DNA of 64,000 bases from Companilactobacillus formosensis (GCF_005405305.1 NZ_BJDU01000001.1:417862-481861), one strand, 5' to 3'. Numbered from the stretch's first letter, positions 24,557 to 35,902 are shown. Program-made: numbers and translations. Notes: generated from the sequence alone by a model not told the origin.

Positions 24557-25207
24557 ATGACAAAAACAACAGTTCCAAACGCAACAATAAAGCGTTTACC
24601 AATTTATTATCGTTACTTCCAATTTCTCAAAGATGAGGGTACAAAAAAAATCTCCTCTGGTGAATTATCAGAAGGGGTTAAGATTGATAGTGCTACAATT
24701 AGACGTGACTTCTCATATCTAGGTGCACTTGGCAAGCGTGGTTATGGCTACGATGTAAACGATTTAGTAACATTCTTTAAGAAATTATTGAATCAAGACA
24801 AACGTACCAACGTCGCTTTAGTTGGGGTCGGTAATTTAGGTAACGCCTTACTAAATTATAACTTTTCTCGGACAAATAATGTTCGAATTGCGGCAGCTTT
24901 TGATATTAATAAAGAAATTGTCGGTACAGTTAAGAGTGGTGTTCCAGTTTACGATATTAGTGAACTAAAGGAACAACTTAACTTACAACAGATTGATGTC
25001 TGCATTTTGACAGTTTCTTCAAACGCTGCGCAAACAACAGCCGACTTGTTAGCTGATGCTGGAGTTCGTGGAATCTTGAACTTTACACCGGTCATCATCA
25101 ACGTGCCAAGCAGTATTCGTGTGCATTATGTCGATTTGGCAAACGAATTGCAAACGTTGATTTTCTTCTTAGACCGTGATAAGTCAACGACTGAAGAAAT
25201 AGAATAA
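24557..25207 (+). CDS. rex: Redox-sensing transcriptional repressor Rex
   Basis: Rex represses fermentation and NADH-reoxidation genes and releases DNA when NADH binds. 216 residues: winged-helix N-terminal part with RLPIYYRYFQFL and SATIRRDFSYLGALGKRGYGYDV, then a Rossmann fold starting at NVALVGVGNLGNAL (85-98), then the C-terminal swapped helix. Length and motifs are standard. TATGGTGG stands 7 bases before the ATG. Monocistronic-looking, with manA starting 20 bases downstream. Confidence 0.97.
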   Translation: MTKTTVPNATIKRLPIYYRYFQFLKDEGTKKISSGELSEGVKIDSATIRRDFSYLGALGKRGYGYDVNDLVTFFKKLLNQDKRTNVALVGVGNLGNALLNYNFSRTNNVRIAAAFDINKEIVGTVKSGVPVYDISELKEQLNLQQIDVCILTVSSNAAQTTADLLADAGVRGILNFTPVIINVPSSIRVHYVDLANELQTLIFFLDRDKSTTEEIE

Positions 25208-25227
25208 ATTTTTGGGGGAATTTTTTT

Positions 25228-26196
25228 ATGAGTGAACCATTATTTTTAAAACCCGTCTTTCATGAGAAACTCTGGGGTGGAAGAAAACTAGAAACAGAAT
25301 TTGGTTACAACATTCCTGATGGAACAATTGGTGAATGCTGGGCAATTTCTGGACATCCACATGGTAAAGAACAAGTCGTAAATGGTGAATTTGCTGGTCA
25401 AATCCTTGCAGATCTATGGAATGACCACAAAGAATTGTTTGGCAATCCTAAGGGTAAAGTATTTCCACTTTTAACTAAAATTTTGGATGCAAATGCTAGC
25501 CTATCAGTTCAAGTTCACCCTGACAATGAATATGCTGAAAAGCACGAACACGAACTAGGTAAAACAGAATGCTGGTACATTATCGATGCTGAACCAGGTT
25601 CATACTTGATTTACGGTCACAATGCTAAGAATAAGGCAGAGCTTGACCAAATGATCGAATCAGGCGATTGGAATCACTTATTAAGAAAAGTTCCTGTTAA
25701 GAAAGGTGAATTCTACTACGTACCAAGTGGTACAGTTCACGCCTTGAATAAAGGTATCATGGTCTTAGAAACACAACAAAGTAGTGATACAACTTATCGT
25801 TTGTACGATTATGACCGTGTTGACAAGACTACTGGTAAGAAACGTGATCTTCACATCAAACAATCAGAAGACACAATCACAGTACCTCACAAAGATCCAA
25901 AACTAGATATTCAATCTAAAGAAGTTGGCAAGAACAAGTTTACAACCTTCGTTCAACCACCAATTTCACCATTCTTCTCAGTTTATCACTGGGAAATCAA
26001 AGAACCAGTTCAATTGCACCACCAAATTGGTAAGTACACATTGATCTCAGTTCTAAACGGTGAAGGTAAGATTACTGCTGATGGTAAAGACTATGATTTA
26101 AAGAAGGGTACACACTTGATTGTCCCTGCAACAATTAACGAGTGGACTTTGTCTGGTGATTTGGATATCATCGCTTCAGAATCTGGCGAGGACTAA
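25228..26196 (+). CDS. manA: Mannose-6-phosphate isomerase, class I
   Basis: Cupin-fold, zinc-dependent enzyme interconverting mannose-6-phosphate and fructose-6-phosphate. The 322-residue protein shows LKPVFHEKLWGGRKL at the start, zinc ligands in VQVHPDNEYAEKHE with GKTECWYII, and VPSGTVHALNKGI. Length matches the short Bacillus-type class. A GGGGGAA site precedes the ATG. A dispersed hairpin element begins right after the stop and probably terminates it. Confidence 0.95.
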   Translation: MSEPLFLKPVFHEKLWGGRKLETEFGYNIPDGTIGECWAISGHPHGKEQVVNGEFAGQILADLWNDHKELFGNPKGKVFPLLTKILDANASLSVQVHPDNEYAEKHEHELGKTECWYIIDAEPGSYLIYGHNAKNKAELDQMIESGDWNHLLRKVPVKKGEFYYVPSGTVHALNKGIMVLETQQSSDTTYRLYDYDRVDKTTGKKRDLHIKQSEDTITVPHKDPKLDIQSKEVGKNKFTTFVQPPISPFFSVYHWEIKEPVQLHHQIGKYTLISVLNGEGKITADGKDYDLKKGTHLIVPATINEWTLSGDLDIIASESGED

Positions 26197-26336
26197 ACTG
26201 CTGTCGTCCGTTCGGTCTTGGAAAATTGCTGGAACATAGTGATTTCTATCTTTGATATAAATTACTTCAGAAAATTAACAGAGGATATTATTGGAATTGT
26301 AGTGTATTGCTGCATTCTAATGATGTCCTTTTTTGC
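26197..26336 (+). repeat. Dispersed 3'-UTR hairpin element, copy 2
   Basis: Opens with CTGCTGTCGTCC and TTGCTGGAACATAGTG, and closes with AGGATATTATTGGAAT / ATTCTAATGATGTCCT around a TGTAGTGTATTGCTGC loop, then TTTTTT. It accounts for the first 140 of the 356 bases between manA and the symporter. The remaining bases 26337-26552 are AT-rich; only a TATAAT (26515-26520) 33 bases before the next gene stands out. Confidence 0.65.
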
Positions 26337-26552
26337 TTTATTTATGTAAAGAATAAAGAAATAAACCCGTATATTTTTTCTCAAAAAATCCAAAATTAAA
26401 CTAAAACTAGAACATTAAACTACTATTAAAATAAAATAGTTCGTCCTTAAAATTAAAATGAAAAAACCTTTAATTTGGAATCGCTAACATTTTCCATTTT
26501 GATAAAAAGTCTTCTATAATTAAAAATAAGCTTACTTAAAGGGGACTTAAAA

Positions 26553-27833
26553 TTGCAAAAGCAAAAGTTTTTCCGGATAAGCTTAGGTTGGCAAATCATC
26601 ATTGGTTTGATCCTAGGTATTATCTTGGGGCAGTTATTCTATCAGAATAAGGCTGCCATTCAAGTCATGCAAAACATTGGTACGATGTTTATTTCCATGA
26701 TTCAAATGATTGTTTTACCAATCGTTATATCTTGTTTGACCGTTGGTATTGCCAATATGGGTGATATTAAAAAACTTGGTCGAATCGGATTAAAAACTTT
26801 AATCTATTTCGAAATTATGACAACAATAGCGATTATTATTGGTATTATCGTCGCTAATGTTACTCATCCCGGTACCTTTATCGATATTCATAGTCTAAAA
26901 GGTTCGGATATTAGTCAATATACTGCGACCGCTAAAACAGCCAAACATTCGGGTATTTGGTCAATCTTGATGAGTATCATTCCAACTAATATCTTTGCCT
27001 CACTTGGAAAAGGCGATATGTTGCCAATTATCTTCTTCTCCGTATTGTTCGGATTGGGAACAGCTTCAATTGGTAAACAAGGTAAAATTATTGTTGATGT
27101 TTTAAACGCTGTGGCTAATGTTATGTTCAAAGTAACTAACTGGGTTATGCGTTTAGCTCCAATTGGTGTCTGTGCTTTGATCGGTGTTACAGTTGGTGAA
27201 ATGGGCTTTAATTCTCTTAAACCACTGCTATTATTCATTGTGATTGCTTATGCAACAATGGCGTTTTTCGTCTTTGTCGTTATGGCAGCTGTAGGACATT
27301 TGTTCCACGTTAAATTTTATGAAATGTTCAGAATTATTGAAAATGAAGTTACTTTAGCTTTAACGACTGCTAGTTCGGAAGCAGCTTTACCTAAGATGAT
27401 GGAAAAAATGCAAGATTATGGTTCTTCTAAGGGAATCGTTTCGTTCGTTATTCCAACAGGTTATACTTTTAACCTTGATGGTTCAGCCATTTATCAATCA
27501 TTAGCTGCATTGTTCTTGGCTCAGGCTTACAACATCAATTTAACGCTTGGGCAACAAATTACCCTTGTAGTAGTATTGATGTTAACATCTAAGGGGATGG
27601 CCGGAGTGCCAGGTGCATCATTTGTCGTGCTACTAGCCACAGTTTCGACAATTGGTGTCCCAATGCAAGGTTTGACCTTCATTGCTGGTATTGACCGTCT
27701 CGTAGATATGGGACGTACTGCTGTTAACGTTGTTGGTAATTCACTAGCAACTGTTATCATTGCTAAGAGTGAGCATGAGTTCGATGAGGACAAGAGAGAG
27801 AAGTATGTCGCATCCTACAAGCGTGGAGACTAG
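26553..27833 (+). CDS. Dicarboxylate/amino acid:cation symporter (DAACS, GltP-like)
   Basis: Secondary transporter of the GltP/DctA family, importing glutamate/aspartate or C4-dicarboxylates with protons or sodium. 426 residues, about eight membrane helices plus two re-entrant loops; the family motifs TASSEAALPKMMEKM (HP1 serine-rich loop), NLDGSAIYQ and SKGMAGVPGASFVVL (HP2) are visible. TTG start with AAAGGGG upstream. Exact substrate cannot be read. Convergent with the CPBP gene via a shared terminator. Confidence 0.92.
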   Translation: MQKQKFFRISLGWQIIIGLILGIILGQLFYQNKAAIQVMQNIGTMFISMIQMIVLPIVISCLTVGIANMGDIKKLGRIGLKTLIYFEIMTTIAIIIGIIVANVTHPGTFIDIHSLKGSDISQYTATAKTAKHSGIWSILMSIIPTNIFASLGKGDMLPIIFFSVLFGLGTASIGKQGKIIVDVLNAVANVMFKVTNWVMRLAPIGVCALIGVTVGEMGFNSLKPLLLFIVIAYATMAFFVFVVMAAVGHLFHVKFYEMFRIIENEVTLALTTASSEAALPKMMEKMQDYGSSKGIVSFVIPTGYTFNLDGSAIYQSLAALFLAQAYNINLTLGQQITLVVVLMLTSKGMAGVPGASFVVLLATVSTIGVPMQGLTFIAGIDRLVDMGRTAVNVVGNSLATVIIAKSEHEFDEDKREKYVASYKRGD

Positions 27834-27873
27834 ATTTTCCATGTAGTAAGAAACAAACGATTTAAACACACGT

Positions 27874-27918
27874 AAATAGCCTACCGATAATTTTTATAAT
27901 TACCGATAGGCTATTTTT
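27874..27918. terminator. Bidirectional terminator, symporter/CPBP
   Basis: AAATAGCCTACCGATAATT and AATTACCGATAGGCTATTT form a 19-bp stem with two mismatches around TTTAT, with T residues on the plus side and a reading that also serves the minus strand. Confidence 0.8.
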
Positions 27919-28544
27919 TAGGCAATACTCATGGTCAAGACGATGGCATTCATGATGATATGACTACCAGCGCTGACGTAAATATTTTTTGACTTGTAAT
28001 AAATAAAAGCAAACCATAATCCCATTGCAACATAAACTAAGAATCTCGTATCTTGGTGCATGAAAGCAAAGATAATCGCAGAAATGATTGCAGCAATATA
28101 GACGTTAGTAGGTTTGATCAAGTTAGCGAAGAACACTCGTCTAAAGATGATTTCTTCCATAATTGGAGCGGCAATCATTACGTAAAGGAAATAGTAAGGA
28201 TATTCTTTGACCATCAATAACAAACCAATCGTGTTTTGCGAATTAGTGCTGGCATGGAAAACTAATTGATCTAAAAAGCCGATTCCAAATTGAACTACGA
28301 TGGCACCGATCGTACCTAAGATAATCCACTGTAAATCATGATTGAGATCGGATTTTTTTTCAAAATCTAATGGACCACCTAATTTAACTAAATAAATCAT
28401 CACACCGGTTGCGATAAGTGATCCTAAGGTAATAGTGAGAAAATACGCTGAGCCTGTGATAGAGAGCATTGATAGGACTGTCCCTAACGATAACAAAAGG
28501 ATGTAGGTCAACAGCGTGAAGAACTGATTTTTTTGGTAAGACAT
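27918..28544 (-). CDS. CPBP family intramembrane metalloprotease
   Basis: 208-residue multi-pass membrane protein with the CPBP (Abi/CAAX protease-like) motifs: EEIIFRR (Glu130-Glu131, Arg135-Arg136), FAFMHQD and a final SAGSHIIMNA. Such proteins cleave membrane substrates; in lactobacilli several are linked to bacteriocin immunity or surface protein processing, but no bacteriocin gene is nearby. ATG with GAGGGAAT upstream. Divergent from groES. Confidence 0.88.
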   Translation of the reverse strand: MSYQKNQFFTLLTYILLLSLGTVLSMLSITGSAYFLTITLGSLIATGVMIYLVKLGGPLDFEKKSDLNHDLQWIILGTIGAIVVQFGIGFLDQLVFHASTNSQNTIGLLLMVKEYPYYFLYVMIAAPIMEEIIFRRVFFANLIKPTNVYIAAIISAIIFAFMHQDTRFLVYVAMGLWFAFIYYKSKNIYVSAGSHIIMNAIVLTMSIA

Positions 28545-28575
28545 GATTCCCTCCGAATTTTTTAAAGGTAAATAC

Positions 28576-28641
28576 TTGCAACTTCACAATATAATGTTAA
28601 TATAAAACTTGTGATTAGCACAAGAGATGTTTGAGTGCTAA
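28576..28641 (+). promoter_or_regulatory. groESL promoter with CIRCE operator
   Basis: CIRCE, the HrcA repressor site, lies at 28615-28641: TTAGCACAA, nine bases, GAGTGCTAA. The right half is the consensus, the left half differs at its last two bases. Upstream, TTGCAA (28576-28581) and TATAAA (28601-28606) could be the promoter, with a long 19-base spacer. HrcA control of groESL is the established Firmicute arrangement. Confidence 0.85.
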
Positions 28642-28685
28642 AAAAGTTAAACAAACGTAGAATTACTATATTGGAGGTATTTAAA

Positions 28686-28970
28686 TTGTTAAAACCACTT
28701 GGAGATAGAGTCATTGTAACAGTCGATAAAGAAGAAGAAAAGACAGTTGGTGGTATTGTTTTAGCTAACAATGCTAAAGAGAAGCCACAAACAGCTGAAG
28801 TTGTTGCTGTCGGTGCTGGATTAGTTACTGATGATGGCAAGACAGTACCTATGAACGTTAAGAAGGGTGACAAAGTTCTTTTTGACAAGTATGCAGGCTC
28901 AACAGTTAAGTACGAAGACAATGAATATTTAATCCTTCATGAAAAAGATATCATGGCAATCGTTGACTAA
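28686..28970 (+). CDS. groES: Co-chaperonin GroES
   Basis: Heptameric lid of the GroEL chamber, 94 residues ([35 protein letters not shown]), with the mobile loop around residues 16-32. Start is the TTG at 28686 with TTGGAGG 8 bases upstream; a longer frame from 28635 has no ribosome site and adds residues foreign to the family. The 49-base gap to groEL and the CIRCE element show a standard HrcA-controlled operon. Confidence 0.96.
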   Translation: MLKPLGDRVIVTVDKEEEKTVGGIVLANNAKEKPQTAEVVAVGAGLVTDDGKTVPMNVKKGDKVLFDKYAGSTVKYEDNEYLILHEKDIMAIVD

Positions 28971-28989
28971 TAAAAGTACTTTTAGATAA

Positions 28990-30657
<1,668 letters not shown>

Positions 30658-30685
30658 TTTATCCCCTTAATAAATAATAATTATA

Positions 30686-30720
30686 AAAGCGCTAGTAGAT
30701 TGTCTACTAACGCTTTTTTT
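30686..30720 (+). terminator. groESL terminator
   Basis: AAGCGCTAGTAGA and TCTACTAACGCTT around TTG, then T residues; lies five bases from the end of the opposing WxL gene. Confidence 0.85.
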
Positions 30721-30725
30721 GTGCC

Positions 30726-33248
30726 TCATTCAACTGGAGTATCAGCAATCGTCCAAGTTACTTGACCAGTATACTTACCAGATTTTGCTGTGCTAGGAAC
30801 TCTTAATTTCCATTTATCTAAACCGACATACTTGGTAAGATCCAGTGGTTCATCAGAGCCGATGAATTCTTGATTGTTGATGGGAATTCCTGTAGTAGAT
30901 AATGGTTCCCAATCATCAACTGCTTCATTGGAACTGTTGTCGAGCAATAAGGATAAGCCGTCATCTTGAATCAATTTTTCATCACCATTAGCCAGAGCTT
31001 GATCACTGTTATTATCGTAGCTGACTAAAACTTGATATGGAGTTTCAGCGCTGTGACTAACGATGAGATTTCCCTTGGTTTGTTTGTTCGTCAGCATCTT
31101 TTCGGTACCAGTGGAGTTGATGCTGCCGAAGTCGATTAGTTCTGGGACCTCGATGAAGGAGGTTGTTGGGATTGGGGGATGAACATGAATGGAGATGCTA
31201 TCTGAAGGACCAATGCTTAGAACTTTATTATTGACATCTTTTACATCTTCCATTGTACTGCTGTTATGAATTATTTCGTCAGTTGAGCTGTTTACTTGAA
31301 CTCTATAAACAAATGTATTCGGCTGGCCAGCAGGTGTATATTCTGTGTACAGACCGCTTTGAATAGCATCTTGGACAGGTACGCCATTCATTTGGACGCT
31401 ACCAGAGACTAGTGATAGTTTATCTTTTTCATTGTTTAAAAGATCGCCATTGTCATCGAGAGCTTTATTTTTATATTTAGCATCTTGTACTGTACCTACA
31501 CTAGCCGTGAAAACGGACTTGATTTCAAGCTGATCTCCAGTAGTAGCGTCTACAGTATCGGAGAAGTCACTGTTAGGATCAGCAGTGATGTTACGTACTT
31601 GATGAGTAAAATCGTAGGCATAGTCTGGTGTTTCAATAGGAATATCGACACTATCTTCATAAGTTCTGGTATCACTGAAGCCTTTATTGTAACCAGTGAA
31701 TTGAACCGTATTAGTGATTTTTCCATTAGTTGCATAAACAGGAGCTTTATTATTAATAGTGGCGTCAAATTCATAGGTTGCAGTTGCGCCATCGGTAACG
31801 CCGGTATTAGGGTTGTAATCAATTCCAGTTCCACTTTCATTTATCAGAGCACTATTAGGATCGATGGTTAGGCCGTTTGGCAAGTCATCTTTGATTTTAG
31901 AAATTATCCAATTAGAACCGTAACCGTCATTTCTTACTGATAGAGTAAAGTGTAATTTATCGCCTACATTATTAGTTCCATCTTTAGAAGTGAGATTCTT
32001 GTAGGTTTTTTTAACAGTTGGAATGGCATAAGGTTTAACAGTCGCACCGATATTTGAAACAAATTTCGCTACATTTCCTGGTGCTAGGGTAGTATAAGGC
32101 CATCTTAAAATGTATGAAGTATCTTGCTTTCCATCACCATTAACAATCTTGTATTCTTGACCAGAATTATTTTTTCCCACCATTAGATTTTGATCAGCTG
32201 CAGCGTTGGTATCACCACTTATATTGGCGGAAGGATTTTCTTCTGTTGTGAATGGAAGTTTTGGAGAAGAAATTTCAACTTTATTGGGGTCTTTTCCTTT
32301 GATACTCCAGTTATCAGGATAGGCAAGAACTCTACCCATAAAATCCTTAAACCCACCATCTATATTGTTAGTAATAAATAGTTTTGATTCAGAATTTTTT
32401 AAGCCACTTTCGATGTATAATCCTAATCCTCCACCAATGGCAAACATAGGAACGTTATCAACTGAACTGTTATCGTTATTATCTGGATTCAATCCTGTAT
32501 CTTCACCATAGAAAGGTTGAAAAGTAACATTTTTTGTCCCTGGGTTATATACATATAATTCACGTTGAAGAACTGGAGAGCCACTAGGAGATGGTCTGAG
32601 TACTATTTCAAAAAAGACACCTTTTTTATAAAAATGTCCGACCATTTTAAGTATTTTTTGACCATTTTTGTCTGTGGCAGTATAAAATAATTTATAAATA
32701 CCACCATTAGCAGAATCAATTTGAGAGGCATTTGCTAACAAATTCATATCTGCATAAAAATTACTAGCACTTTGACTACTTTCCAATAACGCGAAATCAA
32801 TTGAAGTGTTAGATGCATTTTCGGGAGATCCGCCGATATAAGAATCTTCACCTTGATGTAAAATACCGTAGTATTTACCATTATCGTCTAGAAAAATGTT
32901 TATTTTCGAATTTGATATTTTGGGAAACAAAACAGTACTTTGATGTGAAATGGTTTTATCACCGGCTTTAACATTTCCGCTAACGTCACGAGCTGCCCCG
33001 AAGGCGTAACCTAAAGAGACATTTCCACCAATTGGAATTTTTCCGACTTCGTTAGTTGCTAAGTCTCCTTTAAAAGTCCAAGAGTCAATGCCATCATATT
33101 TTCTCATAACTTTTTCTGCATCCGTAACAGCGGACTTAGAGATGGTTGCTGCAGCAGCTTTTGCATTAGTAGTATTAAAAGTTAAAACCATCAACAGGAC
33201 TGTGAAAACTGATAAAAATATTTTGGGAATCGATTGATAACCTTTCAT
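30726..33248 (-). CDS. Large secreted WxL-type surface protein (paralogue 1)
   Basis: 840-residue exported protein. Signal peptide at about 1-32 (IFLSVFTVLLMVLTF then NAKAAA). An N-terminal domain of about 330 residues is shared with the neighbouring paralogue, followed by two DUF11-like immunoglobulin repeats (TVKKTYKNLTSKDGTNNVGDKLHFTLSVRNDG) and a C-terminal WxL-like domain (about 690-840: SFIEVPELIDFGSINSTG, then WKLRVP and YTGQVTWTI). WxL domains attach non-covalently to peptidoglycan. The start is the ATG eight bases after GGGGG; an ATG at 33263 lies inside that site. Ligand or role unknown; no DUF916 or LPXTG partner is nearby, unlike classic WxL clusters. Confidence 0.85.
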   Translation of the reverse strand: MKGYQSIPKIFLSVFTVLLMVLTFNTTNAKAAAATISKSAVTDAEKVMRKYDGIDSWTFKGDLATNEVGKIPIGGNVSLGYAFGAARDVSGNVKAGDKTISHQSTVLFPKISNSKINIFLDDNGKYYGILHQGEDSYIGGSPENASNTSIDFALLESSQSASNFYADMNLLANASQIDSANGGIYKLFYTATDKNGQKILKMVGHFYKKGVFFEIVLRPSPSGSPVLQRELYVYNPGTKNVTFQPFYGEDTGLNPDNNDNSSVDNVPMFAIGGGLGLYIESGLKNSESKLFITNNIDGGFKDFMGRVLAYPDNWSIKGKDPNKVEISSPKLPFTTEENPSANISGDTNAAADQNLMVGKNNSGQEYKIVNGDGKQDTSYILRWPYTTLAPGNVAKFVSNIGATVKPYAIPTVKKTYKNLTSKDGTNNVGDKLHFTLSVRNDGYGSNWIISKIKDDLPNGLTIDPNSALINESGTGIDYNPNTGVTDGATATYEFDATINNKAPVYATNGKITNTVQFTGYNKGFSDTRTYEDSVDIPIETPDYAYDFTHQVRNITADPNSDFSDTVDATTGDQLEIKSVFTASVGTVQDAKYKNKALDDNGDLLNNEKDKLSLVSGSVQMNGVPVQDAIQSGLYTEYTPAGQPNTFVYRVQVNSSTDEIIHNSSTMEDVKDVNNKVLSIGPSDSISIHVHPPIPTTSFIEVPELIDFGSINSTGTEKMLTNKQTKGNLIVSHSAETPYQVLVSYDNNSDQALANGDEKLIQDDGLSLLLDNSSNEAVDDWEPLSTTGIPINNQEFIGSDEPLDLTKYVGLDKWKLRVPSTAKSGKYTGQVTWTIADTPVE

Positions 33249-33377
33249 TTTATTTTCCCCCATAGAAATATATTTATATGAAATCTCTCATTTTTGAATA
33301 TATCTTTATAACACATATTATATAGTGAATTTATTAACAAAACGACTCAGTTATTCAGTCTTTTTCTTTCACGAAAT

Positions 33378-33426
33378 GAAAAAAGCCATTATTCCAAAAT
33401 TTTTCTTTGAAATAATAGCTTTATTT
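33378..33426 (-). terminator. Terminator of WxL paralogue 2
   Basis: On the minus strand AAAGCTATTATTTC and GAATAATGGCTTTTTT pair around an AAAGAAAAATTTTG centre, followed by T residues. It separates the two tandem WxL genes. Confidence 0.7.
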
Positions 33427-33433
33427 TTTTGAA

Positions 33434-35902
33434 TTAATTGATTGTGTCGGCAATCGTCCAGGTTACTTGGCCAGTGTACTTACCAGATTTACTGTTGGCA
33501 GGAACCCTTAATTTCCATTTCTTGGCACCAATATAGTCATTCAATGATTGATTCAACATTTGACCGGAAAATCCTTCTGATTTGATTGGAACGGGGGATG
33601 TTGAAACGGTTCTCCAGTTATTGGATTCATTGCTAGCTTGATGGAAGAACATGGCATCGTCATTGTCATTGATCAACTTGTCGCTACCATTAGTTAAAGG
33701 AGCGTTGTTGTTGTCATAACTGACACTGACTTGGAAAGGTGTTTCAGCAGTGTGATTGATAATTAAATTACCAGTAGTTTTGACATTTGGTAAAATTCGC
33801 TCTGAATCGGTCATATTGACACTACCGAAGTCGATACTAGTAGGAACTTCCACGAATGAAGTTGTTTGCGGTGCCGCTTCAATGTTGACGACCGCCGGTT
33901 CTTCAGTTTGAATACTGTCGTATTGCTGGCCGGTATTAGTCGTTATATTGGTCATATAGGCTGTATTAGAAGCCGTAGTTTGATCGATAGCCGTGACTTT
34001 GGCTTGAAAAGTTATTTTGTTAGTTATGGTATTGGATAAAGTTCCAAGTGAGAAATTCAAGTCATTTTGTTTAACGCCGTTTAAAGCCACACTACCAGGA
34101 ACCAATTCTAGTCCAGCAGGTAAGTCATCTTTGAAATTACCACCAGTTACATTGGAAGTACCATTACTGATAAATTGGACTTCGTAGTCGATGATGTCGC
34201 CTTGTTTGGCAGTCGTTTCACTAGAAAAGGCACCGTTTGGATCATTGGTATTATTTCTGACTTGTTTAGTGAAACGATATTTGAAGGTTGGTGTTTCAAC
34301 GGGGATGTCGACACTAGCTTCATAAGTCTTCGAATCACTCTGTCCTTTATTGTTACCAGTGAATTCAGCCTTATTAGTTAATTTGCCATCGGTTAAATTA
34401 TAAGGAGCTTGATTATTGATTGTGGCACTGAACGTGTATTTAGTTGAAGTTTTATCGGGAATTGAAGTCCCAGGATTAAAGTCGATCGTGTCACCATTAG
34501 CCATAGAAGTATTTACAGAATTAGGATCAAGAGTCAATCCTTTAGGCAATTCATCTAATATTCTAGTTAGTTGCCAATTTGAGTTGTAACCATCGTTTCT
34601 GACAGTTAACGTGAAGTTTAATTTATCCCCGACGTGATTCTTACCATCAGTTGAGGTTTCGTTGGTGTAGGTTTTTTTGACAGTAGGAATAGCATAACCT
34701 GATATTGTTGCACCAATGTTAGAAACGTATTTACTGACTTGTCCAACTGCTAGGTTCTCTTGTGGCCATCTTAATGTATAAGCGGTATCTTGTTTACCAT
34801 TACCATCGACGATATCGTATTCACGACCGTAATTTGAACCCTTTAGTAGATCTGCATCGGCAGCCGCTTTTGTATCACCAATTTGACTATCAGAAGGGGT
34901 TGCAACCCAAGGTAAACTAGGATCACTAATATTAGAACCAGTATTATTGACTTTACCTTTGACACCCCAATTAGTTGGATTTGTCAAAACTCTACCCATA
35001 AAGTCTTGGAAACCACCATCAACGTTATTTGTAACGAATAATTTAGAAGCGGGATTGTAGTTAGAGCCACTTAATAGATAAAGTCCTTGACCGCCACCAA
35101 TAGCGAACATTGGGACATTATCAACTGTTTGATCATCATTATTAGGATTTAATCCTGTATCTTCACCATAAAAGGTCTGGATTTGAGCAGTACTAGAGCC
35201 ACCATTATAAACATACAATTCACGTTGTACGACAGGTGAACCAGATGGGGAAGGTCTTAAAACCATTTCTACATAAACACTTTTTGGACCATAGTATCCC
35301 ACCAGTTTGAAAACTTTTTTCTTATTAGAATCAGTTCCAACATAAAATAATTTACTAGTATTATTTGATGTATCAAATACTGATAATTTATTAAGAACAT
35401 TCATATCTTTATAAAAATATGAATCACTATTACCTGTAGGAAACGCAAAATCAATTGAAGTATCTGATGCGGCGCCTGGATTACCGCCAATGTAGGCGTC
35501 TTTATTTTGATGCAGAATTCCATAATATTTGCCATTATAATCTAGAAAAATATTAATTTTAGAATTATTAATTGTTGGTGCACCATTGACGGTACCGGTC
35601 GTGCTGGCTTTTGTAATGGTAGTATCGCCAGCTTTGACGTTACCACTGGCATCACGTACGGAACCAAATGCGTATCCGATTGAAATATTGCCACCTATAG
35701 GTATCGTGTCATAGTCATTGGAAGGATTATTGGATTTGAGTTGCCAATTATTAATACCATCATACTTACGCATGACTTTTTCGGCGTTTTCAACGTCAGT
35801 TTGATTAAGGGCTTTGACAGTTGTGGTATTAAAAGTTAAAACCATCAACAAAGCTGTAAAAAAGAGCAAGAATAGTTTGGGAATCGTCTTATAATCTCTC
35901 AT
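33434..35902 (-). CDS. Large secreted WxL-type surface protein (paralogue 2)
   Basis: 822-residue paralogue of the protein encoded just downstream, with the same order: signal peptide (IPKLFLLFFTALLMVLTFN), N-terminal domain with the shared motifs NAEKVMRKYDGIN, RPSPSGSPVVQRELYVYN and FYGEDTGLNPNNDD, DUF11-like repeats (SNGTSNVTGGNFKDDLPAGLELVPG) and a WxL-like C-terminus (SFVEVPTSIDFGSVNMTDSERILPN; WKLRVPANSKSGKYTGQVTWTI). GGGGG precedes the ATG, and the 5' leader resembles that of paralogue 1, so the promoter region was duplicated too. Likely cell-wall-bound; substrate unknown. Confidence 0.85.
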   Translation of the reverse strand: MRDYKTIPKLFLLFFTALLMVLTFNTTTVKALNQTDVENAEKVMRKYDGINNWQLKSNNPSNDYDTIPIGGNISIGYAFGSVRDASGNVKAGDTTITKASTTGTVNGAPTINNSKINIFLDYNGKYYGILHQNKDAYIGGNPGAASDTSIDFAFPTGNSDSYFYKDMNVLNKLSVFDTSNNTSKLFYVGTDSNKKKVFKLVGYYGPKSVYVEMVLRPSPSGSPVVQRELYVYNGGSSTAQIQTFYGEDTGLNPNNDDQTVDNVPMFAIGGGQGLYLLSGSNYNPASKLFVTNNVDGGFQDFMGRVLTNPTNWGVKGKVNNTGSNISDPSLPWVATPSDSQIGDTKAAADADLLKGSNYGREYDIVDGNGKQDTAYTLRWPQENLAVGQVSKYVSNIGATISGYAIPTVKKTYTNETSTDGKNHVGDKLNFTLTVRNDGYNSNWQLTRILDELPKGLTLDPNSVNTSMANGDTIDFNPGTSIPDKTSTKYTFSATINNQAPYNLTDGKLTNKAEFTGNNKGQSDSKTYEASVDIPVETPTFKYRFTKQVRNNTNDPNGAFSSETTAKQGDIIDYEVQFISNGTSNVTGGNFKDDLPAGLELVPGSVALNGVKQNDLNFSLGTLSNTITNKITFQAKVTAIDQTTASNTAYMTNITTNTGQQYDSIQTEEPAVVNIEAAPQTTSFVEVPTSIDFGSVNMTDSERILPNVKTTGNLIINHTAETPFQVSVSYDNNNAPLTNGSDKLINDNDDAMFFHQASNESNNWRTVSTSPVPIKSEGFSGQMLNQSLNDYIGAKKWKLRVPANSKSGKYTGQVTWTIADTIN

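Noticed and set aside
30726..35902. Recent gene transfer of the WxL pair judged from base composition
   Set aside because: Composition by eye is not clearly different from the neighbours; no mobile element or att-like repeat flanks it.
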